From NCBI GenBank assembly GCA_963971425.1, contig OZ020522.1, positions 5,492,168-5,556,167 of the forward strand: a DNA stretch of 64,000 nucleotides, in the 5' to 3' direction. The notes under the pieces were generated by a model that did not search any database, had not been told where the DNA came from, and saw only the letters and a list, made by a program, of their open reading frames with translations. Below are positions 32,701 through 44,567 of the stretch, piece after piece. The position numbers were made by a program, and so were the translations under genes. The stretch is from Bryoerythrophyllum caledonicum. Lineage: Eukaryota > Streptophyta > Bryopsida > Pottiales > Pottiaceae. Each line of letters starts with the position of its first letter. Positions within the stretch are counted from its first letter, which is position 1.

Positions 32701-34937
32701 ACGCAAGTGCTCAAGCATTCTCACCTCCTGAAGCCATAGGCCCACAGATAGTGTAGACATCATCTTGATCACTAAGGCCCAGCTCCAATGTCAGCCGTTG
32801 AACCACTTCGATAGGCATGTCGCAGTCTACTTCCAGTCGCACAAAAGGAGCGAACCGAAGCTCCCTCATCTGGTTCAAATAAGTTCAATATTTCTGGAAT
32901 CATGTGCAAAAGATAACTGCAAAAGTGCAATCACAATGAAAAAAAGTCGAAGCACTTTCTCTTACCTCATCCGTGATCATTTCCAAGAGGTCTTCCGCTT
33001 CCTCCTCGTTCCGAGCAACATCTGCATTTCGAGTGGTTCGAAACACGTGTGCAGACTTAATTTCCATCCCACCAAAAAGTAGATCCAAATTGTTGATAAT
33101 GATAGCTTCCACCGACACAAATGTATTCCTGTTGTACCTGGAAAACACAGTGCAGTGCACATAATCTATGCAGGTCCCTAAATGAAAGAATAAAACTCTT
33201 GTGGGAGTATAACTGAAAATAAGTAACATACTCATCCGTCTTAGTGAGAGCCAAGCTCTTCCATCGCTCCAACCCAGAGGGCACAGAAACAATCGCAAAT
33301 TGGACAGCATCGTCATAAGGATCTCTAAGCACCTGCAGCATCAAATCATCATTACGTCAATACTAGTTGTAATCTTACCCATGCCACATGGTTTGCATTG
33401 AAGAGATTATCAACATAAGAAGCACATACCACCGCAATGCTTGATGTCAAATTGCCAATGTAGGGAAATGGATGTCCCGGATCCACTGCCAAAGGAGTCA
33501 AGATGGGCTCCAAGGATGACTTGAAGTAAAGCCTGAGCTGAACAAACGCAGTCAAGAACTATCAATAAGGACAGAAACATGCGCAACCAACCAATAACAA
33601 GACATTTAGAGAGAAAAGTACCTGATCCTTCTCATGCAGCTGAAGCTCATCATAAGCAACTAAGTTGATCCCCTTCTTTTTGAGAGCTGGCAGAACATCC
33701 TCTGTCAAGCAAGCAATCTGCGTGTCCACCATCAAGCGCACCTCCCTGCCGGCCGAAAAAAGAACAAATATAAGGATCATGTACCCATCAAGCCATGAGC
33801 ACACACTCTTCACATGACGTACCGAGCAACATATTTCAGCTGTTGCTGAGGAGTCCAGGCCATGCGCGGCTGCACGTTGATCAAATTCTCCACACCTGCA
33901 GCTTCCTGCCTCTTCAGTGCTCCAATCCGCTTACAGAAAAACTCGTCCAGATTCCGCGCCGAAATCGCCAGAAACCTCAGCCTCTGGCAAATCCAAAACA
34001 ACACCAAGATGAATGATATCAAAACCACCACCTCAATAAGTTCCACATCCAAAGAAAGGCGACCAATAACATTCTAGAACTACTGCTAGGGAGGCCTTCG
34101 AATTAGGAATTTCTAAGGAACATGATTCTGAAAAAACTTCTTGAACCAAACTGGAAGAGGCCATCGAGGGGAAGAATGAGCATGCTAGGTGCAAACCTCA
34201 AGGAGCGGCGTGCGAACATCCAGCGCCATGTGCACCACCCGCCAGTTGAACGCCAGCCAGCTGCAAATCGAACAACAATCCTCAGAGACTCCCAAGAGGA
34301 AACAAGGAGTTCAATATTCACATTCTAGTGGTAGTGCACCTGAGCTCTTTGTTGTAAACCGAATCTGCAACAACCAGCGTATCAACTTCAATCCCCGCAA
34401 CATCAGCCTCCAGACCCTCTTGCTTCTGCGGCGGCATGATCACATTCCCCAAGACTGTCGCCTCAACTGCGACCGCGGCACCATCGTGCTTCGACGCTCT
34501 CGCCTTCCTCGGCCGTTCAACCTAAACAGAAACCCGGTGAGCACAGAGCAAACTCGAAACCCAACTTGTTTCAAGCAGATGAGACTCACCTTCGACTTGG
34601 AGGAGTGTTTCAATTCCGTCGCCTCGGTTTCGTCTTCATTGCTGAGGAAAGCACGGTTCTCCTCACCGAGCACAGCAATTGCAGCCGCCCCATTCTCCTC
34701 GCTCTCATCAGCCTGCTGCACCAGCGCGTCGTCGTGGGTCTTCTTCTTGCTCCACCGCGAGACTTGCCCCACCCCCTCGCCTCGTGGACTCCGCAACGCC
34801 ATCCTACTCGCTACACTACTAGTGGCGGCCCATTGCTGGCTACACGAGACGGTGGACGTTGTGGGCAATCCTCGGTGAAATTCAATGTGACCCACGAGAC
34901 AGGACTCCCCGCCTGATAAGAATAATGCTGCTGCCAT
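29782..34937 (-). CDS. PPK1: Polyphosphate kinase 1, about 20 exons
   Basis: Encodes a PPK1-type enzyme, which makes inorganic polyphosphate from ATP reversibly. Ordered matches on the minus strand: N-domain [19 protein letters not shown] (about 33970), [20 protein letters not shown] (about 33510), HHPYHSF (about 32060), [17 protein letters not shown] (about 31890), the catalytic-histidine block [10 protein letters not shown] (about 31535), [13 protein letters not shown] (about 31385), [15 protein letters not shown] (about 30750) and [18 protein letters not shown] (about 30450). Introns are short with GT-AG ends. The first exon (start 34937) encodes an Ala/Ser/Arg-rich extension absent from bacterial PPK1, probably an organelle-targeting peptide. 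PPK1 is a bacterial-type family also known from algae, Dictyostelium and a few seedless plants; seed plants generally lack it. No breaks seen; some small exon limits are approximate. Confidence 0.9.
30190..30345 (+). repeat. Foldback family S, half copy 2, inside a PPK1 intron
   Basis: Starts CGTCAGTCGGGAACCGTATA and ends at GGCCACCAGTGGCACC. It is very similar to the arms at 24.5 and 40.3 kb. It lies in the last PPK1 intron, antisense to the transcript. Confidence 0.75.
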
Positions 34938-35330
34938 CTGAAATTAGACGAATCTCGGTTTCCCCAACATTCACGTGCGGAAACAAAAAAGCTCCTCCGA
35001 GTTGACGGAAATTTTTCAAACACTTGAAGATCTCGACAGAACCTGCACGAGCTCTCAGGCATCTGCGAGACGCGGAACCTGGGTTTGGCTGGCGATGTTG
35101 GCATGTAGCGGGAGCCTGGGTTTGGCTGGCGATGTTGGCATGTGGCGGCATCGTGAAGGGGTTCATGAGCGTCATCGTGCAGCGGAGAGCGAGCTGCGAG
35201 TTGCAGAATGTGCAGATTCTAGACATCGAGATTCTTGGATCTAGCTCCCGCTAAAGCTGTGTGCGGATTCTTGGATCTAGCTCCCGCTAAAGCTAAAGCT
35301 GTGTGCGGCGCAGATGCCCTCGCAGCTTGT
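34938..35330. repeat. PPK1 upstream region with two short tandem duplications
   Basis: A unit of 37 bp starting CCTGGGTTTGGCTGGCGATG is present twice in tandem (about 35079-35152). A second unit of about 43 bp starting ATTCTTGGATCTAGCTCCCG is present twice (about 35229-35312), the second copy with an extra AAGCTA. Both are recent-looking duplications in the probable PPK1 promoter or 5' leader. Confidence 0.7.
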
Positions 35331-35829
35331 GTGGCAGTCATGTGACGCCTCTCTTAGCCATGCCATTTGGAACCTTGACATTAGCTTCTGCTTCTGTTTT
35401 TTTCCATCTGACGTCACTGGAACTGCAAACTTGCAATAATAGATAGGCGAGAGAAGTGGTGGTGACACAACAAGGTACAAATGTCCCATTAAGAATTGAA
35501 AATGGAAGACAGTCTTAGTAGGCTCCGTCTACTAGTCACCTGGTTCACAATCTAAGAAACACAGCAGGTAATTGTGGGCACTCTAGAAAATTATTGTCTG
35601 CACAAAAGGAGAGGCTATGTAGAGATACCATTGCTACTGTACAGAAGTGGTGATGCAAGAGATCGTCATTATGGGCGGAGAGGTTGAGTGCTACCCCTTG
35701 TGATAGCAACAGGTGTTCGGAACTGACCCACCGACTTTCAACACCGTAAGCCATGGACATGCTCCTCGAGTATTTTCCCCTAAACTCTACTCAAATGGAG
35801 CACTACGGGATATTTAGTGATAGGTCTCC
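35331..35829. other. Intergenic between PPK1 and the VID27-like gene
   Basis: No gene recognised. It probably contains the 3' untranslated region of the VID27-like gene. Confidence 0.4.
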
Positions 35830-38800
35830 TCAGACGTTGAATGAGCTCAGTTCCTGCCGTGTAGCAACCACCAGAGGGGTCTCTCCAGAATCGTCCAGGA
35901 ACTTCTCGTGCATGAAGGAGCTCTGCACAATATTCTCCGGTTTCGCAACCACCTCGTAACAGTAACAGCTTTTCAACCCCGTCACGCCTCTGTGGAATTC
36001 CGACGCAACCACCACATCAGGACGGGTTAGCACAACGTGAGCTTACAACCCAATAAGTATGAATGGCTTGATATCTGTCAATCGATATGGTTGTACATCA
36101 AATCTAAGCAACTTGTTAAGAGATAGTACCGCAAGAAAGACCAACGACTGGGGACTCAGAAATGTAATTTCATGCGTTTCAGAGAGAGCAAGACTATCAT
36201 CTTTAGTTCCAACTCTGTAGATTCAGCCAAGCTCTCCCACTAGAAAGTACCTGTAGCAATCATGGTTGTTGTCCTTGACAACATCAAAGTCCCACACCAC
36301 CGTGAACGTTCCTGCAGAAACCACTAAGTGTCGTTCTTCCTTACCCTCCTCCGTGACCTGGCAAGATCAAAACCGTGCCCAGGTTAACGCAAATAGTAGA
36401 CAATCATAATGGCATTCAAAGCAATAGCAAATAAAACTAGCCTGCATCACAAAATAAAAAGACGTATCAAACGAACGACGTGAGGGCCACAACCGGATAC
36501 AAGGCAATAGATTCGCCTCTTACCCAAGAGAACTTGCCACCATGCAGCTTTTGTCGCTTCCCATCTCGGTTCGAATCGACTGGCAGCAGCTTCAGTAACC
36601 TGGGTGCGAAAATTTGACCCCCCATACGAGAATTGAACCCAGTTTTCATCTTCCCATCCTTGTCTTTGTACGATGTGCAGATCAGAATCAAGTATGTATC
36701 AGTGGTGGCTAACACCCACTTCCCATCATATGTCACATCAACGTGCGTAATGGGAGACCCCAATGAAGGGAACGCGGTCTTTGCCTGCAGTTAAATTTCG
36801 GCGTTCACAGGATCAGTGTGGCAACGACTTTAGACATTTCAAGAGTATCTCCGCATTATGATAAACACCATGGACTAACGATTCAACAAGGCAAGCCACA
36901 TTAATCGAGGAACAACTTCATTCACGACTTCACATCAGTCTACCATGTTCTCCTTCCAGACAACAAACACGGCTCAACCAACATTGTATTATGATATACT
37001 CAGCTGCTTCTCAAGCACTGATGAGATACCCACCATACGAGAACTCAGGATACGTGGCGTGAAGGTACCGATTGAGCATGAAAGCTCAAAGGTACAACTA
37101 CGGAAGAGACGTGTCTCGGAGATGAGAAGTTCACATGCGTTGAGCAGCAGCATATACCATACTCACATACTGTGCATACTACCTGTTTGTCCAGTAATGC
37201 AAGATGTAACCCACCAACTAAGAGCAAGACGATGATCTTTACCATTCTCATGCTCGTCGTCCCGTACAGCCTCACTTTGCCATCTGAAGACCCAACGACG
37301 ATGCTTCCATCTCCAGCAGTTGCAAAGCACTGGAAGTTGGTTCCTTTGGAAAACTGCACACAGCAAGTTCCAACTAATGAAACAGCCCATTTCATGCTCG
37401 AATACATAAAGGCAGCATAACAACAACACAACAGCAAATAATCAGCACCACTGAAAATCCTCACCAGTAGACCAAACTCTGCTCCTGAGATAGAAACAGC
37501 GTAATGACCTACCGCCACTACCAGTATCACAAGAATTTACTCGACATAGTCCGAGGAGTCATATTCAACTAATTTGCTATCACATACATCCACCACTACA
37601 AACACATATACATTCCACCACCTCCTACATCACACTCTGCCATTCATGACCTTACGTCCTTGGAATTCTTCACACAAAAATACCATAGCTGATCAAGGCG
37701 TGACTGGGTCCACGAACCTGGTGGCCCTCTGCCCACGACAGAGCAGCAGGACTGGCGAGTTGCTGAACGATTCCCTGAGAGTCTCGCATGTCCCACCTGC
37801 ACAGTCTGTTGTCATCCAACCCGAGGAAAGTCGAGCCCCCGCTGTACAGCTGCGCACCCTTGCTGTCGTTGGTCACGTCCCTCATCGTGATGGGAGTGCC
37901 GTCCTTCTCGAACTTCCACTCCGCCACCATCTTCCCCGTTCCGATGTCCAGCTGGCTCACGCCGCCAGCAGTTGACTTCCCATCCTTGGCAGGACTAATC
38001 AGCATCATGTCCTTCTCCCCTCTCATCAGCATTCCCTTCTTCGGGGTTCGGAAAATGTTGCTCCCGACACCAGACGGGGCCCGTCCCCCATCCTGGAACC
38101 GAATTGTCATGCCCGTGCCTTCCAAACCGTTGGTCCTGTTGGACAGCACATCCAGCCCGTAATCGTTCACCAGAAAGCTGTGGTCCAGGCCGCCCATGGC
38201 GAAGCTCTGGATGTTGGTCTTCGAGGGCGTCTTGAGCGTCTCCCTCAGCGGCGTGTACTTGCTGGGAGTCCGGATCACCTCCTCGGCGTCCTGCCACACG
38301 GCATCGTCCTCCTCCATGCCCTGGGCCCACCCCATGAACTCCTTCCCGTACACTTTCAGCTTGTTCGCCTCCGTCGGCTTTAAGAAGAACGTGTTCTCAA
38401 ACCTGCCAACACGCAACAAGACACCCAACACTGTCCCCTCAGTAAAAGGCCCTCTTATATTGCGTGAGCGAACTGACCGGGGTAACATTCTAAAAGATCT
38501 TGCCCAATTTCTTAGTAAGCTCTTCCTTCGAACAATTCACATCAATAGACTGTGCATGTAACAAACTCCCCGAAATACATGCAGCATAGAAATGTGTGTA
38601 AGGTGGTCCAACTCACTTGGCATCTTCGTACTCCGTAGAACAGGCTCGCAACTGGTCCTTGGTGAAGAACTTCAACGCCCACACACCTTTGGCCACGAAA
38701 TCCACCCGCAGCTGGTCGTAGGAGAACCGCATTTGGAGCTGATCGTCCACCCTCGCCCGCACGCCGCCCACCTCCAGCATCCAGAACTTGTAGTTCTTGT

Positions 38801-39170
38801 GCCCGGTTGTGGGCCTCCTCCACACCTCGTCCTCCTCATCATCCTCCTCATCAATCTCCCTCACGAACTGCCAACCCACGCTCTTCGCAGTCACCAGCCA
38901 CTTCCCCTGAATGTAGTGGTACAGCTTGGCCTTCTGAATCCCCGTCGCAGGCGGGTCGCCGAGGGAGAGCGAGCCCAGCTTCATGAGAATCGTGGGGTCG
39001 GGAGTTGAGAACCCAGCAGGCTCCCGTCGCGGCGGAGGAGCCGGAGTGCCTGCCTCAGAATCATGATAATCACTCCCGGGCGAGGACGACGGAGTCCGAG
39101 GCGACTCCAGACCGTCATCGTCCTCGGAGTCAGAATCCAAACGCCCCTCCCGGCTGGCTGCAGTCCCCAT
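35830..39170 (-). CDS. VID27/DEM-like (CYPRO4-type) WD-repeat-like protein
   Basis: About six exons on the minus strand: 39170 to about 38617, about 38402-37725, about 37355-37250, about 36783-36520, about 36358-36250 and about 35970-35830. The product begins MGTAASRE, a typical N-myristoylation context, and an acidic Ser-rich N-terminus follows. [13 protein letters not shown], a VID27/DEM hallmark, lies near the end of exon 1. Exon 2 holds [20 protein letters not shown] and the beta-propeller start. Later exons hold [42 protein letters not shown] and [11 protein letters not shown], and the protein ends [13 protein letters not shown]. Plant DEM proteins are needed for embryo and meristem development. 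Start choice rests on the MG context; an upstream in-frame ATG 27 bp earlier lacks it. Confidence 0.88.
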
Positions 39171-40250
39171 CCTGCACACAACCACGCAACTAAACAAAAG
39201 ATATCAACACCCTCCAAAAACCACACCAATACAACCACAACAGACGCGTTCATGGCAAGAACGACCCTGACACTGAACCAACCCCCCCCCCCCCCAACGC
39301 CATTCCCGAGCCCTCGGCCCCTAAGACACCACAATGCAGCATCAAATCCACCAACTGCGCTCGCCAGTGGAAGCTCCCAAGTACTCCTAGTACCTTAACT
39401 TGCAGAGAGAGCAAATGCAGGCAATCAAGCGGCCAACGTCGGGTGCCCTCCCGCCAATCAAACCCTAAAAAAACTCAAACAAAGGAAGAGAGCTGAACAT
39501 CCAAAAACGCCATCCACCAACGCTCTCACAGCAAATGCTGCAACTCCAAGAACGGTAGCTAAAACCCTAACCCTAAGCATTACACCGAAACCTTACAGAA
39601 TAAAGTCAGCAATCACACAATGCATGACTCTAGCGATGACTCTCCCGGATCAAACCACTCCTGAACACGAAAAATTCAAACAAAGAAAGAGAAACTGAAC
39701 GTCCACCAACAACTCCAAGAACGGTAGCTAAACCCTAATCCTAAGCATGACACCGAAACCTTACAGAATAAAGGCAGCAACTACAAAATGCATGACTCTT
39801 CCGGATCAAACCACTACTAAGATTATTACCTCGACTGAAGAAGAAGTTATCGGTCGGATATCCCTGATGAGTGGGAGACTCCACAGCAACAATGCAGGTG
39901 ATCCGAATTGAGGAAATTCCAAAAACATGAGACGGACGAGATGAAGACCTTGGAACTCAGTTGGCTATGGCAGGTGATGATCCAGCTTCGTCGACAACCG
40001 CAACCGAGTCGACTCCGAAACCGAGTCGACTTCAAATGGCCTTCATGTCGATGCATCGAAAACCGTCCAAGTTCCCAGATCTTGTTGAGGCTTAGAGCGG
40101 ATCCGTGGATTTCTAGGGATATCGTAGATGATGTCAGTGACGGTTTTGTGTCTTCCTCTCGCTCAGGCGGGAGACGGAAGAATGCATTTACGAACTACAT
40201 CTACGAAATACGAATACATTTCTTCCTGTGCATGCGGTAGTCTACCCCGT
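39171..40250 (-). promoter_or_regulatory. Leader and promoter region of the VID27-like gene, with a tandem duplication
   Basis: The C-run at 39286-39296 and AACCCTAACCCTAAG teloboxes lie upstream of the start. A unit of about 165 bp is duplicated in tandem (about 39470-39660 and 39665-39830): both copies carry CTCCAAGAACGGTAGCTAAA, ACACCGAAACCTTACAGAAT and AATGCATGACTCT. A CGAGTCGACT repeat pair is at about 40005-40030. The segment probably includes 5' leader exon or intron and promoter. Confidence 0.6.
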
Positions 40251-40303
40251 GGCTAGATTTGGTGCCTACAAGAAGAATGGTTTCAGTCTCTTGAATCAGG
40301 TGT

Positions 40304-40706
40304 ACGTCAGTCGGGAATCGTATACATAGGCACGTATTTTACAATGTAGAATATTGAAAATTTGTAGAATCTTAGCAAGTCTTACACCTTTGGATTGAAG
40401 ATTCTGCAACTAACATCTCTCATGTGGGGGTCATTTCAGTATGTGAACCTTATCATGTTTAAATACAACAACATAGATGTAGAATTAAGTGGCACCTCTG
40501 CCGTTTAAGGGTTACCTCATGAGGTGCCACTGGTGGCTACAATATTCTACATGTATCGAGTTGGATTTGAACATGATAAGATCACAAAGAGGAATGAAGG
40601 TTCGCATGTTAGTTGAAGAATCTTCAATCCAAAGATTTTAGGTGATTCATTATTTGTATTCTACAAAGTAAAATATGTGCCTATTCATCTGGTTCCCCAG
40701 TAACGT
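40304..40706. mobile_element. Foldback family S, complete palindromic copy
   Basis: A near-palindrome of about 400 bp. The left arm starts ACGTCAGTCGGGAATCG and the right arm ends GGTTCCCCAGTAACGT. Both contain TTTGGATTGAAGATTC and CTTATCATG blocks in opposite orientation, centred near 40510 around GGCACCTC...GAGGTGCC. Single arms occur at 24537 and 30190. Confidence 0.8.
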
Positions 40707-43700
40707 TTATGGGTTTGATTTCAATATTTGTATTCTAAAATCTAATCAGGTTTTTTGTTCTTTGTTTTTTGAAAAAAACAATATACTCTGAGGAAGGAAT
40801 CCTTTTTTTCAAAATAGTAAATATTGTCTACATGGAAGGGAATCTGCTATTGTACTATGGTATGTTTTACATGGAAGAAGAAAGAAACCTTTCTTCTGTG
40901 TGATAGAATTGCACAACGATTAGCATAGCAAAGGAATGCAAGAAGACCAGTGTGGCACGCATCACAGCAAAAGCTAAGTTATCTCATTTTATTGTTTTTC
41001 TTGTAGCATTGCAAATTGGATTTTATATAGGAGACTGTATGCTACTTGGATCTATGCGCAATTTATCTGAGGTTCAACATGATGCTAAAGAAAACAACAT
41101 CTCTCCTACAAGCGCCATTGGAGAAGAGATACAAGTTGCTCGGTTGAAAGCAGCCAAAGGTATTGCAACACTTCTGTGGAATGAAAGACAACGAGCACAA
41201 CAAGCGCCAACTACATGCACTTAAGTACAACACTGAACAATGGCAATGAGTGAGACCAAGAAGGGAGAAGACCACTTAGGAGCCGGAACTAGTAGGGAAC
41301 AAATGAAGTCGAGCTTGTTCAACAAACAAGAAGAAGATGACCGTTGCAGCACAACGTACCAGTTTGGTGAAGCAGATCCAATCAAATCGGAGCAGCAGCA
41401 AAAGATAGTCCGACTACCTGCCAAAAAAGACACAACATATCAGCGACCCAGCAACAGAGCCAACAAAAAGCTACTCAAGCCACCTACCACACTACAAGCA
41501 CAACACATCAAGAAGTTATAAGAACATGGTGCCCATCTCTACAAGTCGAATGCACCAATGGCACCAACACCAAATCACTGCAATACAAAGGCATAAAAAG
41601 ACCCCGGATGCAAGGAAAGCAGCCAAAATATGGTATGGGGAAGAAGATGCAACAAAAAAGACTGGCGATGGCTCCAAAATCATTGTTGCCATGGGCCAAG
41701 AGGAAGCATAATAACAAGAACCATGAAGAGAAATGTAGACAAGGACAACACCAACAGCTCAACACAAAGATTTGCAATTGATATAGAATTTAGAAGCCCA
41801 AAAACCACCGGAGCCCATAATCAAGCTGTAGAATAGGTGAGATTTAGTGCCCTCCTTTGCCCAATGCTAGTAAGTGAGAGTGAGTAAAAGAGAGAAGACA
41901 TGCCATGGGTAACCAACTCATGGATTTCGACAACATCAACATCATTTTTCTCCACCTACTCCCTCTCAGTTTGATCTATTACATCGACGCCTGCTCTTCA
42001 CCTTGAGGAGGCTAGACACTACCTGGCGATCTACATAAGAGGCACGCAAGACTCAAACGGGGTGAGAGCATCGGAGTGTCACTGAGAGAGACAACTGCGG
42101 CTAGCAAGTTCCACGGCTACACAACCCACTTGTGAAGCAGACTCTACCCCCTTCCTACATATTTTATTGCTTGTCTTTAACGCTCTCTATCACATATCAA
42201 TGTACGTTTACACTAACTCATACCCTAATCGACAATACATTGTCCGCAATGGTGTCCACAATACAGACACACAATAGGAGGAAGACAGAAGAAAAGCCCA
42301 GTGAGCATCAAAACATAAGATCGCAACACATAAGCCTTCATTACTTCAGGAGGAGAGTACCACTTTTGTATGCGGCAAATCAAGCAGAGTGTAGTTGCAG
42401 CCCGCACCCAACAACAAGTGTCAACTCTTCCCTAGCAAACCCTACTTAACAACCTCAGCAACCTCTGCCAAAAAACTCTAGCACCCCCATCTTGCAGGCA
42501 GTACACTCGCAGCTCGCAGCCGGTGCACCTCCAGCTCGTAGATTGCAGCCAATGGACATATGCAAGAGAAAAGACATCAAGTGCTCGCAGCTGCGATGGG
42601 AGAGTCCTCAACTGCACAATACAACGACACCGTCACACTTCATGGAAGCCCAAAACCAAAGACTAAGAATTGTTCATCGTCGTTGGACGCCCAAACACCA
42701 TCGTACCTACCGAACCCGCATTCAAACGTTGAGAACACAAGTTACTCAAGTAAACATAGATTTTACTCCCTTTTACTTGATTCCAGCATCTCCCTATATT
42801 GTCTAGTATCTCCACGCAAACCTCAACCCATGTAATCATGCCTTCGTAATATGTTAATATTCATGTGTATGGAGAAGAGACCCTTATTTTCAATGTGCAT
42901 CTCAAAGTTGCGTATGAATATTAATTGGCCTAAACACTAGATCTTTGTGCATGTATAAAATTAAGAGGTTGTTATTTATTCACCAATTCTTGTTGTTAAA
43001 ACCTAGATGTTGTAATATGCTTAAAATCGGTAGGTTGAAATTAAATCAACAACTCATCCTAGTTAAACCTAATTTTCCAATGTATACAATTAAACGACCG
43101 TTACTAAACCAACACTTATTGTTTCATAGATGTTTTTGCATAAGTACGTATTTGAGATTGCTACAAAATCACACCTTGTCAAACCAGTATCTTGTTTTAT
43201 GATATCAAATGCTCCCTCATAAAATGATAGCTCCATAACCTTTCAATAATTTGATTCAATAATAGACATATCTAATCAAATGAATCTAACATCTAAATTT
43301 ATTTAGTTTTGAATGAGATTTAATAAATAAGCATTGAATAAAGAGTTGAACATTCATTTATTGGATACCTAACAAAATCTTATTTTTCCCATTTTTACAT
43401 TTGGTTATACCTTTTAAAAAGGATAAAGTGAACAAATGCTAATCCCTAAAGGACCAATTTTCCATAGAAGGATGTTTTCCATCTTTGGCATATTCTTATG
43501 GTCACAATTATGATCGTGGATTTTACAAATGTTATGAAGACTTGCCATAGTAAGAGCTTCATAGGAATATCATTATTTTTCACATCTAGAATAAAACTCA
43601 TGCTACTGCAAGTCCAATTATAGAAAGTTTAGGTAGCACCAAATTTTATTTTACAGCCGTTTATAAACATTGAGATTTTTTTATTAAAATTACGTACCAT

Positions 43701-43749
43701 CTTCTCTAAGCTTGTTAAAAAATCATGTTTTTAGTTCTAAATTATTTAG
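40707..43749. other. Intergenic, unassigned
   Basis: Several short open frames (for example 40952-41224, 41240-41521, 42132-42449 on the plus strand) have biased Gln/Lys/Thr-rich translations and no recognisable motifs. They may be remnants of an unidentified element. Beyond about 42850 the DNA is AT-rich without features. Confidence 0.35.
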
Positions 43750-44239
43750 AATTAAGCAATTACGCACTTGGCCAAGTGCACTACTCGGCACTCAAAAATG
43801 AGAAGATTTTGCCCCCAATTTTATTTTCTTTTTAAATGCTAAAATCTTACTAACTCTTTGGTATTAAATTTTTGTGTTTGTTGTGTTACATGTTGCGTTA
43901 CATGTTGCCTTACATATTGCCTTACATATTGCATTGAATATGTGTACGTACTTCAATAATATGCAAAATATATGATAACTATTGTTTTAAATTTATGTAG
44001 AATGTATGGTTATTAAATTTCTTTTTGTTTTTTTTGCAAACGGCATTGATCATGTACTTAAAATCTATACGTACATCTTGAAACATAAGACAACATTAGT
44101 CATGTATCACTTCCAATATTTTAGTAATTCATTTGTTTTCTTACGTGTTTGTACTATCATATAATGAAATACCATACCTTGATGTGAGTGCAACAAACCA
44201 TTTGTGAAACGAAGCATTATGTGTAAAGATATTAACTTC

Positions 44240-44352
44240 CAAGCCTTGAACATCACCAAAGCTAGTAGAAGCCGGTTGGAGGTGGTTGAGAAACCTTGAA
44301 GTTAAGCAAGATGGTGAAAAAATAGGACTTGGATGGGTGACCAAGGGAACTA
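44240..44352 (+). pseudogene. 5S rRNA-derived segment
   Basis: The segment matches the 3' two-thirds of plant 5S rRNA in order: GAAGTTAAGC, a diverged middle with GGTGA, then TAGGACTTGGATGGGTGACC and GGGAAC. The internal control region (box C, GGATGGGTGACC) is intact. The 5' third is diverged. It could be a 5S pseudogene or the head of a 5S-derived SINE (SINE3 type); the AT-rich tail expected of a SINE is not evident. Confidence 0.65.
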
Positions 44353-44400
44353 GGTTGAAATTTCCTAGCTCTTCTTGGCTTCGCCTCGCGAAGCCCGCGG

Positions 44401-44510
44401 AGAATTCGGGGAACTCGTGGAGCTCGGGAAACTCGGGGAACTCGGGGAACTCGGGGAACTCGGGGAACTCGGGGAACTCGGGGAACTCGGGGAGCTCGTG
44501 TAGCCTTTCG
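44401..44510 (+). repeat. 9-bp minisatellite GAACTCGGG
   Basis: About eleven tandem copies of GAACTCGGG, with variants such as GAGCTCGTG at both edges. It directly follows the 5S-like segment. It reads as a repeating tripeptide in any frame, so open frames across it are meaningless. Confidence 0.95.
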
Positions 44511-44567
44511 CCCACGAGCATTAATTTTATATTAAGTTTTTTTTTATTAATTTATGCGGATATGTGC

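Noticed and set aside
40952-42449. Several 60-130 codon frames as small genes
   Set aside because: No motifs, no splice-supported extension and biased composition; may be remnants of an element I cannot identify.
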